Shown here in pieces: positions 1 to 8,927 of a DNA stretch of 45,806 nucleotides; position 1 is the stretch's first letter, and the number at the start of each line of letters is the position of its first letter. The notes beneath the pieces were generated by a model, which was given only the letters and a program-made list of their open reading frames with translations, was not told the origin of the DNA and did no database searches. Origin of the DNA: RGIG3009 sp045630285 (GTDB taxonomy: Bacteria > Bacillota > Clostridia > Oscillospirales > Acutalibacteraceae); the NCBI GenBank assembly GCA_045630285.1, contig JAZQSX010000048.1:1-45806 (forward strand), read 5' to 3'. The position numbers and the translations under genes were made by a program.

Positions 1-411
1 ACTTTGTTTTGGAAAAAATACAGCAACTATCAGCGTAAATATTTTCCACAATTAACGATGACTGGTAATATCGGTCCTAAAGGTCCGACCTCTACGTGGC
101 CTACTTTTAAAACACTTCATCAATCCGTCCTAATATATCACAAAGCGGAAAAAGGGGTTATCGATTTAACTTTTCCTGGCGCTGCAAATAAAATCAGCAC
201 CATAAGAAGTTGTCTTGAATTGGAACAAGATATGCAACTCGCAGTAACCGGAAAATCCGTTGCCGTTCGCTTGGTTGAAGACGTCATCAATTTTAAGGCT
301 GATTTTGAAAATCAAATCGATAAGACGACCGCTTGCCTTAATAAAGTGCTTCGTCTGCGAAATTTTGCTGATTCAATCGATCCCAAAGTAGTAAAAGAGT
401 TTTCCAAATAA
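1..411 (+). CDS. C-terminal end of an unrecognised protein (5' truncated by window edge)
   Basis: The frame is open from the first base and ends in TAA at 409-411, leaving about 136 residues. The start lies outside the window. The TTG at position 4 has no ribosome binding site and is not taken as a start. Visible features are a hydrophilic, Lys-rich tail and a central segment reading YHKAEKGVIDLTFPG. That segment is faintly like the C-terminal part of some PD-(D/E)XK-type hypothetical nucleases, but no catalytic motif is present in this fragment. Base composition is more AT-rich than the following genes, which could mean acquired DNA. The product is unknown. It is followed directly by the promoter of the trpB leader. 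Confidence 0.6.
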   Translation, partial: TLFWKKYSNYQRKYFPQLTMTGNIGPKGPTSTWPTFKTLHQSVLIYHKAEKGVIDLTFPGAANKISTIRSCLELEQDMQLAVTGKSVAVRLVEDVINFKADFENQIDKTTACLNKVLRLRNFADSIDPKVVKEFSK

Positions 412-440
412 TTATTTGCACACTTTGTACACGGCATACC

Positions 441-469
441 TTGACAACCAAAACGCGGCGTGATATACT
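441..469 (+). promoter_or_regulatory. Sigma-A promoter of the trpB T-box leader
   Basis: A perfect -35 TTGACA (441-446) is followed by a 17-nt spacer and -10 TATACT (464-469). A TG at 461-462 makes it partly an extended -10. Transcription should start near 476, just upstream of the first helix of the T-box leader. Confidence 0.85.
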
Positions 470-494
470 ACATAATAATTTAATACACAAACCG

Positions 495-768
495 TTGAAG
501 CGGAAGTAACGGCGATTACGCCTTCACAGAGAGCCCGTGGTGCTGGAAATCGGGTAAGAAACCATCGTCAAATGGACCGCTGAGGGTGCAGTCAAATGTG
601 ATTTTCACAGAGTATTCTGCAACGTGGGGGCATACGTCAGTTGCCGGGGATATGCTGGTATCCCGCAAGCGCACGGCTTCGCCGTGAATCAAGGTGGCAC
701 CGCGGATAACGTCGATTATTCGTCCTTGGCAGACTGTAGTACTCTGTCAAGGACGTTTTGTTTTTGGC
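495..768 (+). promoter_or_regulatory. T-box leader, tryptophan specifier
   Basis: This is a tRNA-sensing leader RNA in the 5' UTR of trpB. The T-box sequence AGGTGGCACCGCG is at 692-704. The base of Stem I is AGCGG (499-503) paired with CCGCT (577-581). Just inside its 3' side lies UGG (573-575), followed by A, which is the expected place for the specifier codon; UGG means tryptophan. AAGG at 691-694 can pair with CCTT at 724-727 to form the antiterminator, competing with the intrinsic terminator at 721-765. Uncharged tRNA-Trp should stabilise the antiterminator and allow readthrough into trpB. The specifier assignment rests on helix position and on the downstream gene agreeing. Confidence 0.88.
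721..765 (+). terminator. Intrinsic terminator of the T-box leader
   Basis: A 13-bp stem (721-733 with 743-755, one G-U pair) is followed by TTTTGTTTTT. It shares its 5' arm with the antiterminator of the T-box, so it is conditional rather than constitutive. Confidence 0.85.
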
Positions 769-872
769 AGAACACAAGGAGGACTTACCCTTGATACTGC
801 TCACCAAACGATGGCGGCGCACCATCTAACTGCATTCACACTAACTGATTTTATATTACGGAGGAACTTATC

Positions 873-2093
873 ATGGATTTCAACGGCATCAATTTTGACA
901 CGTATTTTAACAATTATCCCGATAAAGACGGTTATTTCGGCAAATACGGCGGCGTCTACGTCGATGACAAGCTGAAGGCTGCCATGGCGGAGATCACCGA
1001 AGCATACTACTCCATTTGCCAGTCCCGCAAGTTTATCGCCGAGCTGCGCCGCATCCGCAAGGAGTTTCAGGGTCGCCCCACCCCGGTGACACATCTGGAG
1101 CGCCTGTCCGATGCGTTGGGCGGCAAGGTACAGCTGTACGCCAAGCGTGAGGATCTGAACCATTCCGGTGCGCATAAGCTCAACCATTGTATGGGCGAGG
1201 CGCTGCTTGCCAAATATATGGGTAAGAAAAAGGTCATCGCCGAGACCGGTGCCGGTCAGCACGGCGTGGCGCTTGCCACCGCTGCCGCCTATTTCGGCCT
1301 GGAATGTGACATTTATATGGGTACCGTAGACATCAAAAAGCAAGCCCCCAACGTTGCCCGTATGAAGATCCTCGGCGCCAATGTCGTGGAGGTCACCCAC
1401 GGTCTGCAAACGCTGAAAGAGGCTGTCGATGCGGCGTTTGATGCGTACAGCAAGGAATACAAGGATTCTATCTACTGCATCGGCTCGGTGCTCGGCCCCC
1501 ATCCCTTCCCGATGATGGTGCGTGACTTCCAGAGCGTCGTCGGCATCGAGGCCCGTGAGCAATTCGTCGATATGACCGGTCATCTGCCGAATGCGATCGT
1601 TGCCTGCGTCGGCGGCGGCTCCAATGCTGCCGGTCTGTTTGCCGGCTTCCTGAACGATCCCGTGGACATCTACGGTATTGAGCCTCTCGGCCGCGGCCCG
1701 AAGCTGGGCGATCACGCCGCCAGCCTCAAATACGGCACCGAAGGCATTATGCACGGCTTCAACAGTATTATGCTGAAGGACGAAAACGGTGAGCCTGCTC
1801 CCGTGTACTCCGTCGCCAGCGGTCTGGACTACCCCTCCTCCGGCCCGGAGCACGCCTTCCTGCAGGAGATCGGTCGTGTCAAGTACGACGTCATCGACGA
1901 CGAGGAGACCATTGACGCCTTCTACAAGTTGGCTCGTCTCGAGGGTATCATCCCCGCCATTGAAAGCTCGCACGCCGTTGCCTACGGTATGAAGCTCGCC
2001 AAGCGTATGGAGCACGGTTCGGTCCTGATCAACCTCTCCGGCCGTGGCGACAAGGATATGGATTACGTCCTCGAAAACTTTGGCATGCGCTGA
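873..2093 (+). CDS. trpB: Tryptophan synthase beta chain
   Basis: This is a PLP enzyme that condenses indole with L-serine to give tryptophan; it normally pairs with TrpA. The protein has 406 residues, close to the usual 390-410. The PLP lysine is K102 in GAHKLNH. The catalytic glutamate is E124 in ETGAGQHG, the phosphate-binding loop is GGGSNA (247-252), and SGRGDKD (389-395) carries the serine that contacts the pyridine nitrogen. A good AGG-type ribosome binding site precedes the ATG. The sequence looks like a standard TrpB1. No trpA or other trp gene is in the window. The upstream Trp T-box makes expression depend on tRNA-Trp charging. Without TrpA next door, it may serve to salvage indole, although a distant trpA cannot be excluded. 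Confidence 0.95.
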   Translation: MDFNGINFDTYFNNYPDKDGYFGKYGGVYVDDKLKAAMAEITEAYYSICQSRKFIAELRRIRKEFQGRPTPVTHLERLSDALGGKVQLYAKREDLNHSGAHKLNHCMGEALLAKYMGKKKVIAETGAGQHGVALATAAAYFGLECDIYMGTVDIKKQAPNVARMKILGANVVEVTHGLQTLKEAVDAAFDAYSKEYKDSIYCIGSVLGPHPFPMMVRDFQSVVGIEAREQFVDMTGHLPNAIVACVGGGSNAAGLFAGFLNDPVDIYGIEPLGRGPKLGDHAASLKYGTEGIMHGFNSIMLKDENGEPAPVYSVASGLDYPSSGPEHAFLQEIGRVKYDVIDDEETIDAFYKLARLEGIIPAIESSHAVAYGMKLAKRMEHGSVLINLSGRGDKDMDYVLENFGMR

Positions 2094-2099
2094 TATTCT

Positions 2100-2131
2100 G
2101 TGCCCTGTCCGCCCCGTGCGTCGCAGGGCAC
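2100..2131 (+). terminator. Hairpin between trpB and the nitroreductase gene
   Basis: An 8-bp perfect inverted repeat, GTGCCCTG (2100-2107) and CAGGGCAC (2124-2131), is followed by a weak T-rich stretch (TCCCTTTAT). It may act as a leaky terminator or as an mRNA processing or stability element separating trpB from the two downstream genes. Confidence 0.4.
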
Positions 2132-2155
2132 TCCCTTTATAAGGAGGCGATTATT

Positions 2156-2683
2156 ATGAATTTCACGGAAATTGCAAAGCTGCGCCAATCCTGCCGCAAC
2201 TACGATCCCGACCGTCCCATTGAGGAGGAAAAGCTCGCCGCCATTCTGGAATCGGTGCGTCTCTCCCCCTCGGCCTGCAACGGTCAGCCCTATCACCTGA
2301 CGGTGTGCCACGGAGAGGTAGCAAAGCAGGTGGAAAAGGCCACGATGTCTATGGGGATGAACCGATTTGCAGGCGATGCGCCGATCGCTATCGTCATTTC
2401 CGAAGAACCGTACGTCAAAACAGCGGCGTTCGGTGCAAAAGTCAAGCACAACGACTACCGCTCCATCGACATCGGTATTGCGGCAGCGTATCTGACCGCC
2501 GAAGCCACTGCTCAGGGGCTCGGCACCTGCATCCTCGGTTGGTTTGACGACGATAAGATCCGTCAGCTGTGCGATCTGGACAGCCCCGTGCGCTTGGTTA
2601 TTACCTTGGGGTATGCCAAAGCCGACGATCCGCTTCGCAACAAAAAACGCAAGACTCCCGACGAATTGATCACGCAAAAATAA
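2156..2683 (+). CDS. Nitroreductase family FMN-dependent oxidoreductase
   Basis: This is a small (175 residue) cytosolic flavoprotein of the nitroreductase fold. Members reduce nitro, quinone or other electron-poor substrates with NAD(P)H, usually as dimers. FMN-contact features are RQSCRNY near residues 10-16, SPSACNGQPY (37-46), GLGTCILGWF (121-130) and LGYA (151-154). The ribosome binding site AAGGAGG lies 8 nt before the ATG. The gene sits 62 bp behind trpB and 13 bp before an aldo/keto reductase gene, so the last two are probably co-transcribed. The physiological substrate cannot be read from sequence. Confidence 0.88.
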   Translation: MNFTEIAKLRQSCRNYDPDRPIEEEKLAAILESVRLSPSACNGQPYHLTVCHGEVAKQVEKATMSMGMNRFAGDAPIAIVISEEPYVKTAAFGAKVKHNDYRSIDIGIAAAYLTAEATAQGLGTCILGWFDDDKIRQLCDLDSPVRLVITLGYAKADDPLRNKKRKTPDELITQK

Positions 2684-2696
2684 AAGGAGGATTTGT

Positions 2697-3692
<996 letters not shown>

Positions 3693-3693
3693 C

Positions 3694-3729
3694 AAAACGC
3701 CTCCGCTCTGTGGAACGGAGGCGTTTTTA
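3694..3729. terminator. Bidirectional intrinsic terminator
   Basis: A 12-bp stem AAAACGCCTCCG with CGGAGGCGTTTT is flanked by A and T runs. It lies between convergent genes, so it can end both transcripts. Confidence 0.88.
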
Positions 3730-3730
3730 T

Positions 3731-4813
3731 TTATCCTTCGGTTGCTTTGTACAGCCGTTTGTACACAAACAGTGCCAACACCACCGCAGGCACACCCGAC
3801 AGCGCCTTAGCGATGATCACCGGCCCGATGTACGCCGCATCAAACGCCATGGTAAAGGCGAGATGTCCGCCCAGCATAAATGCCGCCGACACGGCAAAGG
3901 AGGCATTGAGCAGCGCACCCTTTTTGTCCATACGGTTCATCATTTCCAGCGTCGTCGCATTCGTAACGATCGTGGAGATCAATCCCATGGCAGCGGTGGA
4001 ATTGACCCCCAGCACGCCACCCAATTTCTCCAGCGGTCGTTTCAGCAGTCTCGACACCACGTTCATCAGCGGGAAAGCACCTGCCAGCACGACCGCCGCA
4101 TTAAAGCACACGTCAGCACCTTCGGTAATGTCTGCCAGCCCCTCGATCAGCGTAATATCGGTAAGGAACTGGAACATTCCCACCAGCAAGCCGCCGGTGA
4201 TCAACACCTTGATCAGCACGCCGAGCACCGCAAAGCATTTCACGGAGATTTCCGGTGCAAAGATCAGCCCACACGTGATAATGCCGGAAAAGGCGATCAG
4301 CGGCAGCAGGTTGACCACGTTGACAAGCACTGGGATCCCCAAAAGGAAGCCCGCCACGAAACAGCCGATCGGAATGGTGACAATGCCGCACAAGAGACCC
4401 AAAAACAGCTCACGGTGATGCTCTTTTTTCACCACGTCTAACGCATACGGCACGGTGAAGGAAATGGTGCAGCCCATCATCGAGGACACGACCAAGGCAT
4501 TGTACATCCCCAACGCCTTATCCTGCGCCACCGCCGCCGCCAGCGGCGCACCACCCATATCGTTGGCAAACAACGAGGCGGGAATGATCGAGGGATCAAT
4601 GCCAACGGCATCATACACCCACACGAAAAACGGCTGAAGCCATTCCGCAAGCAACGGAGCAATCACGATCATACCGATCATCGAAAGCGCCATATTGCCG
4701 AGCAGCATAAACCCTTTTTCAAACTCCCGTCCCAAGCCAAATCGGTTGCCAAGCATGCGGTCCAACCCGCCGAGTATGGCAAACGCCAGCATGATCATCG
4801 AAATAACGCTCAT
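3731..4813 (-). CDS. eutH: EutH-like ethanolamine permease
   Basis: This is an integral membrane protein of 360 residues with about ten hydrophobic segments. It resembles EutH, the ethanolamine uptake protein of eut operons; typical EutH stretches such as NSTAAMGLISTIVTNATT and MLGGHLAFTMAFD are present. No other eut gene (ammonia lyase, shell proteins, EutV/EutW) is in the window. The gene is stand-alone apart from a PHP-family phosphatase gene 13 bp upstream on the same strand, with which it probably forms an operon. The substrate is inferred from family only. A related alkanolamine or another small neutral solute is possible. Confidence 0.85.
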   Translation of the reverse strand: MSVISMIMLAFAILGGLDRMLGNRFGLGREFEKGFMLLGNMALSMIGMIVIAPLLAEWLQPFFVWVYDAVGIDPSIIPASLFANDMGGAPLAAAVAQDKALGMYNALVVSSMMGCTISFTVPYALDVVKKEHHRELFLGLLCGIVTIPIGCFVAGFLLGIPVLVNVVNLLPLIAFSGIITCGLIFAPEISVKCFAVLGVLIKVLITGGLLVGMFQFLTDITLIEGLADITEGADVCFNAAVVLAGAFPLMNVVSRLLKRPLEKLGGVLGVNSTAAMGLISTIVTNATTLEMMNRMDKKGALLNASFAVSAAFMLGGHLAFTMAFDAAYIGPVIIAKALSGVPAVVLALFVYKRLYKATEG

Positions 4814-4826
4814 GTACGTCCTCTCC

Positions 4827-5642
4827 TTACAAAGCCACCGCTTGGAAGCCCGTATCGGTCAAAATATACCGCTCAGTAAAGCCGGCGGCTTTGAGCAGCT
4901 CTGCCGATTGCTCAAACCCAATGTCCAGCACCTCGCCGTCGTGGCAATCGGACGAAATGATCGCACCAAATCCCCGCTGCTTCAGTTCCCGTATCAGGTG
5001 CAGCGACGGATACGGCACACGACGGTAGCCCCGTGCCATACCACCGGTATTGACCTCAAACAACGGGATCTTCCCCCGCAGCGCCTCCATAGCCTCCACG
5101 GCGTAGCCAACGTAGCGTGGATCGTACTCATCAAACATCTGCAGCGTATCCAGATTTTTGGACAGCAGATCAAAATGCCCCAGAATATCAAACGTACCGT
5201 ACTGCGGCAGCTGCGCCAGCGCTTCATAGTACACCTTGGCAAAGGCAAGTCCGTCGCCGCCGAAATACGTGTCGATCACCGATCGAACGACCTCCGCATC
5301 ACGGTCAAAGCCGACGAATTCGTCCCCGATCTTCAGATAATGCACCGTGCCGATCAGATAATCGTAGCCGGTCATATCCACACCCGAGTACATATCCACC
5401 TCTAACCCGAGATAGATCGGAAAACGGTCCTTATACTCGGCCTTCAGTGCGGTGATCTTCTGCTTGTAGGCTTCATTCGTCTCGACGGTGATTGCCTTAT
5501 ACATCGAATACCACATCGGACAATGCCCCGAAAAACCCAGCGAGGTAAACCCCTTTTTCTGCGCAAAGGCAATCATTTCCTCAGGAGTGTGCTTGCCGTC
5601 GCAGTAGGTGGAATGGGTATGTAAATTTTGAAGCAGCTCCAT
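4827..5642 (-). CDS. PHP-domain histidinol-phosphatase-like protein
   Basis: This is a metal-dependent phosphoesterase of the PHP family, 271 residues. Metal-ligand motifs include LHTHS (H8, H10), a later GHCP, LGLEVD, GTVHY, GHFDLL and SSDCH near the C-terminus, in the order typical of HisK-type histidinol phosphatases. The ATG at 5642 was chosen over an upstream in-frame ATG because GGAGG lies 8 nt before it and the conserved domain starts at once. The longer version would add a hydrophobic stretch with no homology logic. No his genes are nearby. The neighbour downstream is the EutH-like permease. The substrate may be histidinol phosphate or another phosphoester. Confidence 0.85.
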   Translation of the reverse strand: MELLQNLHTHSTYCDGKHTPEEMIAFAQKKGFTSLGFSGHCPMWYSMYKAITVETNEAYKQKITALKAEYKDRFPIYLGLEVDMYSGVDMTGYDYLIGTVHYLKIGDEFVGFDRDAEVVRSVIDTYFGGDGLAFAKVYYEALAQLPQYGTFDILGHFDLLSKNLDTLQMFDEYDPRYVGYAVEAMEALRGKIPLFEVNTGGMARGYRRVPYPSLHLIRELKQRGFGAIISSDCHDGEVLDIGFEQSAELLKAAGFTERYILTDTGFQAVAL

Positions 5643-5781
5643 GATCCGCACCTCCGCCACCTGTGTAATCGCACTCATTATACTCTTGAAAATCAGAAAA
5701 AGCAAGACAAAAAAACCTATGATACTTCCAAAAAAGAAACGCAGCGGCACCTCTGCGGATACCGCTGCGCATCATCCATGT

Positions 5782-6241
5782 TTAGTGGAGAGACCCGTCC
5801 CAACGTGACATATTGTTAATGTACTCCCCCGATACAGCCGGTACGTAATACGTACCGTAGGTGACCAGATTCAACTCCTCTATATCGTGTGACTCATCTA
5901 ATCTCACGTAAAATTTGTAGTACGGCATGAAGAATTCTTCTTGGCTGTCCATACGGTACACCAGTTCTACCTTGCCAATTGCCTCAGCGCCGGGAAATTC
6001 ATCTGGCACGCTTGTCACCGTATACCGAATAGTCACCCTCTGAACAAACAGTCTGCGTGCTTCGGCGGGAAGCTCTTTCAGAAAATGATTTAGCACCGTT
6101 CGGATGACCATGCTTTCCAAAAACGTCTCGTCAGCGTTATCGGGCAAACATTCCGCAAGCTCATCCAATAGCGGTTTCCGAAATCGCCTGTTCCGAGCGC
6201 TCCGCATACAGTTTCAGTATCCGATGATCATCCCTGCTCAC
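5782..6241 (-). pseudogene. Decayed ECF sigma-factor locus
   Basis: From a possible GTG at 6241 the first 26 codons read SRDDHRILKLYAERSEQAIS, which resembles the start of small ECF-type sigma factors of Clostridia, and then stop. A second frame (open from 6207 to 5782) continues with LLDELAECLPDN and LNHFLKELPAEARRLFVQRV, which resembles the linker and start of region 4 of the same family. The end (about residues 60-141) contains FFMPYYKFYVRLD and TYGTYYVPAV and looks like the C-terminus of a different protein. The likely history is an internal deletion with frameshift, then a second deletion fusing it to the following gene. The 141-codon frame might still be translated, but no good start site is seen. 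Confidence 0.5.
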
Positions 6242-6320
6242 ACCTCCCTTGATTGATAAGGCCTTTCACCCTAACACACCGATTCTGCACAGCCATATTA
6301 CATGTCCGAGCAACTATAGT

Positions 6321-6350
6321 AAAAAAGCCACCCGGTCGGGTGGCTTTTTT
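6321..6350. terminator. Intrinsic terminator
   Basis: A perfect hairpin AAAAAAGCCACCCG/CGGGTGGCTTTTTT lies 14 bp beyond the stop of the lipoprotein gene on the minus strand. It is symmetric, so it can also act on plus-strand transcripts. Confidence 0.88.
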
Positions 6351-6363
6351 ATGCTGCATCTCG

Positions 6364-7539
6364 TCACAGCGGATACTCGATAGACAGGATCATACCGTTT
6401 TCATCGTAGAAGAGATGCTTGCTGTTTTTTCCGTAGCCCATGCCGAGATAGAAGGTATCGTTGGCGTGCGTAAAACTCAACGCCCGCACGGGATAGTTGA
6501 AGTAAAACAGCTCACGGAACTCTTCCCCGTCGGTGCTCGCCCGCATCGAAACACGGAACTCCTCGGTGCCGTCCTCCTTCTCAATGCGCTCATCACACAG
6601 AAGATACAACGTATCCCCGATCTTGCGCAGATCGTTGACCTCGACGTTCTCGCCCAGGTTAACCGCCTCGGCGGTGATCATATCCGCAGAGCGGTACAAC
6701 TGACCGTTGGAGAAATACTGCTTGCTGGCGAACTCCGCCTTGCCGTTGATGCGACCGTAAAAGTTCAGCGACGTCGCAAGGCCCTTCGCCATTTCGCTGT
6801 GATACACAAACCGATCGCCGTCATAGCGATAGATCTCACAGGTCGTTTCCACGGGAGAATGCAAGTAAAAATAAGCGTACAGCGTATCCTTCAGCACAAA
6901 AAAATCATACACACGAATATAGCTGCCGCCGTGTGTCTCACGCAGCTTGCCGTCCTTGTACAGGTGCAGCGGCTCCCACGTCTCCTCGTCGGTGGTAACC
7001 ACCACCGGCGCATCGCCCTCGGCGACGCCTAGGCCCGCAAACAGCTTGCCGTCAAATTGGACGAGATCGAAATTATGAACACCGCCCGGCAGCGATTCAC
7101 AGATCTCCCAGTCACCGTCCCGCTTGACGTAGTAGGTACCCAGCTCCCAGGAACTCTTGGGATCATAGCCCGCAGCATACAGTGAGTCGTTCCAAAGATA
7201 GAAACGTCCCACCTGTTCATCGGGCAGGAAGCAATCGATCTCCCACGTTTCCGTCTTGAAATCGTAGTACCAGACGTTGACGGGGCCACTGTTTGTATTG
7301 TAATCACCGCTGCCGACGTACAGGCAATCCTCATACATCTCAACCGTCCACGCACACCGTGCGATCACACCGCTGAAATAGGTTTGCGCAAGCGGAATTC
7401 CCATTTCCGTATACGTGGCCTCGTACGGCTCCTTGATCGCAGGCTCCGACGGCTTTTCCGGCAGGGGCTCCGCCTCACCGCAACCGACACAGCACAGACA
7501 TACACACATCAGCAGCATGAGTGATAATATTCGTTTCAT
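6364..7539 (-). CDS. Secreted lipoprotein, repeat-rich, function unknown
   Basis: The protein has 391 residues and starts with a lipoprotein signal: MKRILSLMLLMCVCLCCVGC, with the lipobox cysteine near residue 20. It should be anchored to the outer face of the membrane. The rest is rich in short Trp/Tyr-containing stretches (WYYDFKTETWEID, YLWNDSLYAAG, YRYDGDRFVYH) spaced like the blades of a beta-propeller, but no catalytic motif is seen. The ATG at 7539 was chosen because AGGAG lies 9 nt upstream and the signal peptide begins there. A -10 TATAAT (7561-7566) and -35 TTGCTT (7584-7589) on the minus strand give it its own promoter. Function is not recognised. Confidence 0.8.
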   Translation of the reverse strand: MKRILSLMLLMCVCLCCVGCGEAEPLPEKPSEPAIKEPYEATYTEMGIPLAQTYFSGVIARCAWTVEMYEDCLYVGSGDYNTNSGPVNVWYYDFKTETWEIDCFLPDEQVGRFYLWNDSLYAAGYDPKSSWELGTYYVKRDGDWEICESLPGGVHNFDLVQFDGKLFAGLGVAEGDAPVVVTTDEETWEPLHLYKDGKLRETHGGSYIRVYDFFVLKDTLYAYFYLHSPVETTCEIYRYDGDRFVYHSEMAKGLATSLNFYGRINGKAEFASKQYFSNGQLYRSADMITAEAVNLGENVEVNDLRKIGDTLYLLCDERIEKEDGTEEFRVSMRASTDGEEFRELFYFNYPVRALSFTHANDTFYLGMGYGKNSKHLFYDENGMILSIEYPL

Positions 7540-7560
7540 ATCATCACACTCCTGCCAACT

Positions 7561-7589
7561 ATTATACCGCAACAGTCTCCAAAAAGCAA
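7561..7589 (-). promoter_or_regulatory. Promoter of the repeat-rich lipoprotein gene
   Basis: On the minus strand, -35 TTGCTT (7589-7584), a 17-nt spacer and -10 TATAAT (7566-7561). The predicted start is about 15 nt upstream of the start codon. Confidence 0.6.
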
Positions 7590-7643
7590 GCCTTGTGACA
7601 GCCGCCCCCCCGCTCACCGGAGAATATTCCCGCATATCGAACG

Positions 7644-7684
7644 AAACGGGGCGAGGGAGGATGGTTTCCTCTCTCGCCCCGTTT
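7644..7684. terminator. Strong hairpin, probable terminator
   Basis: A 17-nt inverted repeat built on AAACGGGGCGAG and its complement with a short loop lies downstream of the 7772-8224 lipoprotein gene. The trailing T-run is short on both strands, so termination strength is uncertain. Confidence 0.55.
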
Positions 7685-7771
7685 GGAGATTTGCTGTTTT
7701 CGGTTCTGTAGGTGGTTTAATCAGCCGTTGGGGCTGTCGACACAGGAGAACTGTCACCTTGTGTACTTGTC

Positions 7772-8224
7772 TCACTTATCTCCACTTGTGATGCTTGATG
7801 TGGTTGTCGTTTCTGTTGTCGCTTGGGAGGCTTGGGAGGTCGGTATTTCTTGTGCTTTTAGAATGATCTCCAAACCGCTTTCATCTTTTAAAACCACAAT
7901 CCCGTCCTTTTTGATGTATTTTCCGCTAAATAAAGGAGGATCGCCTACACCATACACCCCTTCGGTATTGAACCGCCAAATATTAAAGACCCCATGCGCA
8001 GATTTAAACACGATCTTTTCTACTTCACCATTTTCAAGAGTAAGCTCACCTAAATATTCCTTCTGCGAAGGGTCGGGTGTCATATCGATATACATCTTTG
8101 GCTTCTCGCTCACCAATCGTTTGCCATTAAATTCAGAAAGAATTACTCTTGGGTGCGTACACCCGGAAAGCAAGAATGCCGTTAAAAGGATTATAAAAAA
8201 CACAACATTAACCTGCCGTTTCAT
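7772..8224 (-). CDS. Small lipoprotein, function unknown
   Basis: The protein has 150 residues. The N-terminus MKRQVNVVFFIILLTAFLLS is followed by GC, a classical lipoprotein signal and lipobox. The middle region has alternating hydrophobic residues (beta-rich), and the C-terminus is a Ser/Thr/Gln-rich low-complexity tail (TSQASQATTETTTTSSITS). The ATG at 8224 is used because AAGGAG lies 8 nt upstream. A 9-codon longer form has no ribosome binding site. It shares strand and style with the next lipoprotein upstream. No function can be assigned. Confidence 0.78.
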   Translation of the reverse strand: MKRQVNVVFFIILLTAFLLSGCTHPRVILSEFNGKRLVSEKPKMYIDMTPDPSQKEYLGELTLENGEVEKIVFKSAHGVFNIWRFNTEGVYGVGDPPLFSGKYIKKDGIVVLKDESGLEIILKAQEIPTSQASQATTETTTTSSITSGDK

Positions 8225-8226
8225 AC

Positions 8227-8330
8227 TCACAGCTCCTTGTAGATGCACCATAACATTGCATAAGTACCATTGACTTTGTTCATATACTCTTCGTTGGTTG
8301 TATCAAAGCGACCGACGGCCGCTGTTAATA
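8227..8330 (-). pseudogene. Possible C-terminal remnant of a lost gene
   Basis: The gap between two lipoprotein genes contains an open frame on the minus strand. It reads VGRFDTTNEEYMNKVNGTYA and then MLWCIYKEL before TGA at 8229-8227. It has no start codon or ribosome binding site of its own and overlaps the stop of the upstream gene. The composition is protein-like, suggesting the tail of a gene whose front was deleted. Evidence is thin. Confidence 0.28.
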
Positions 8331-8762
8331 GGCGCCCTCCGGCCATGTGGAGGTGTCGATCCAACCGCCCATCTCGCCAATATTCAAGTCCTGCTTCTCA
8401 GCTTCGTATTCCTCCAACGTATACGGTCCAAAAACTTCATCATTAGCGGCATCTACCAGATAATAGTCCGAATTTGATGTGTCGATTTCCACCATGTTTT
8501 CTGAGGTTTGCACGCTGGCGTTTTGGATTCCGATATACCGCTCATTGTAGCAAAAGTAAGCTATATAATCGTTGATCACGGTATCACTGGTTTCCCCTTG
8601 GTTTTTCATCAGCACGATACGTTCGGAATTTATACGCCAAATTTCATAGTCGTACGGCAGGACGTACGCCCAATCACTCAATCCGGCACAACCGGCAAGC
8701 AGAGGCAACATCATGGCAATCACGATTGACACAACGACGAATCTTTTGCCGCACATTGTCAT
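8325..8762 (-). CDS. Small lipoprotein, DUF3997-like
   Basis: The protein has 145 residues. The signal peptide MTMCGKRFVVVSIVIAMMLP is followed by LLAGC, so the protein is lipid-anchored. The mature part has WAYVLPYDYEIWRINSERIV and later YIAYFCYNERYIGIQ, a layout resembling DUF3997 proteins, which are of unknown function. The ATG at 8762 follows GAGAGGAG at good spacing; a longer form from 8804 lacks a ribosome binding site. A minus-strand promoter (8824-8852) lies upstream. The next gene downstream is another lipoprotein, but a remnant lies between them. Confidence 0.75.
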   Translation of the reverse strand: MTMCGKRFVVVSIVIAMMLPLLAGCAGLSDWAYVLPYDYEIWRINSERIVLMKNQGETSDTVINDYIAYFCYNERYIGIQNASVQTSENMVEIDTSNSDYYLVDAANDEVFGPYTLEEYEAEKQDLNIGEMGGWIDTSTWPEGAY

Positions 8763-8823
8763 AGCAATTCTCCTCTCACTGCCGATGCGACGTTCTACAG
8801 CCAAACTCTATCCCTTCAATTCC

Positions 8824-8852
8824 AGTTTATCCTTTCCCATTCCTTTTGTCAA
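8824..8852 (-). promoter_or_regulatory. Promoter of the DUF3997-like lipoprotein gene
   Basis: Minus strand: -35 TTGACA (8852-8847), a 17-nt spacer and -10 TAAACT (8829-8824). The leader to the ATG at 8762 is about 55 nt. Confidence 0.7.
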
Positions 8853-8927
8853 GTGAAACGTGGTTGGGCGAACGAAGGGCTCGCTCCGCATGCCGCGGAG
8901 TCAAGTCCTCTATCTCATTACAAAAAG

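Noticed and set aside
801..2015. Long open frame opposite trpB
   Set aside because: It is the antisense of a clearly conserved enzyme gene; the frame is open because of codon bias and it has no ribosome binding site.
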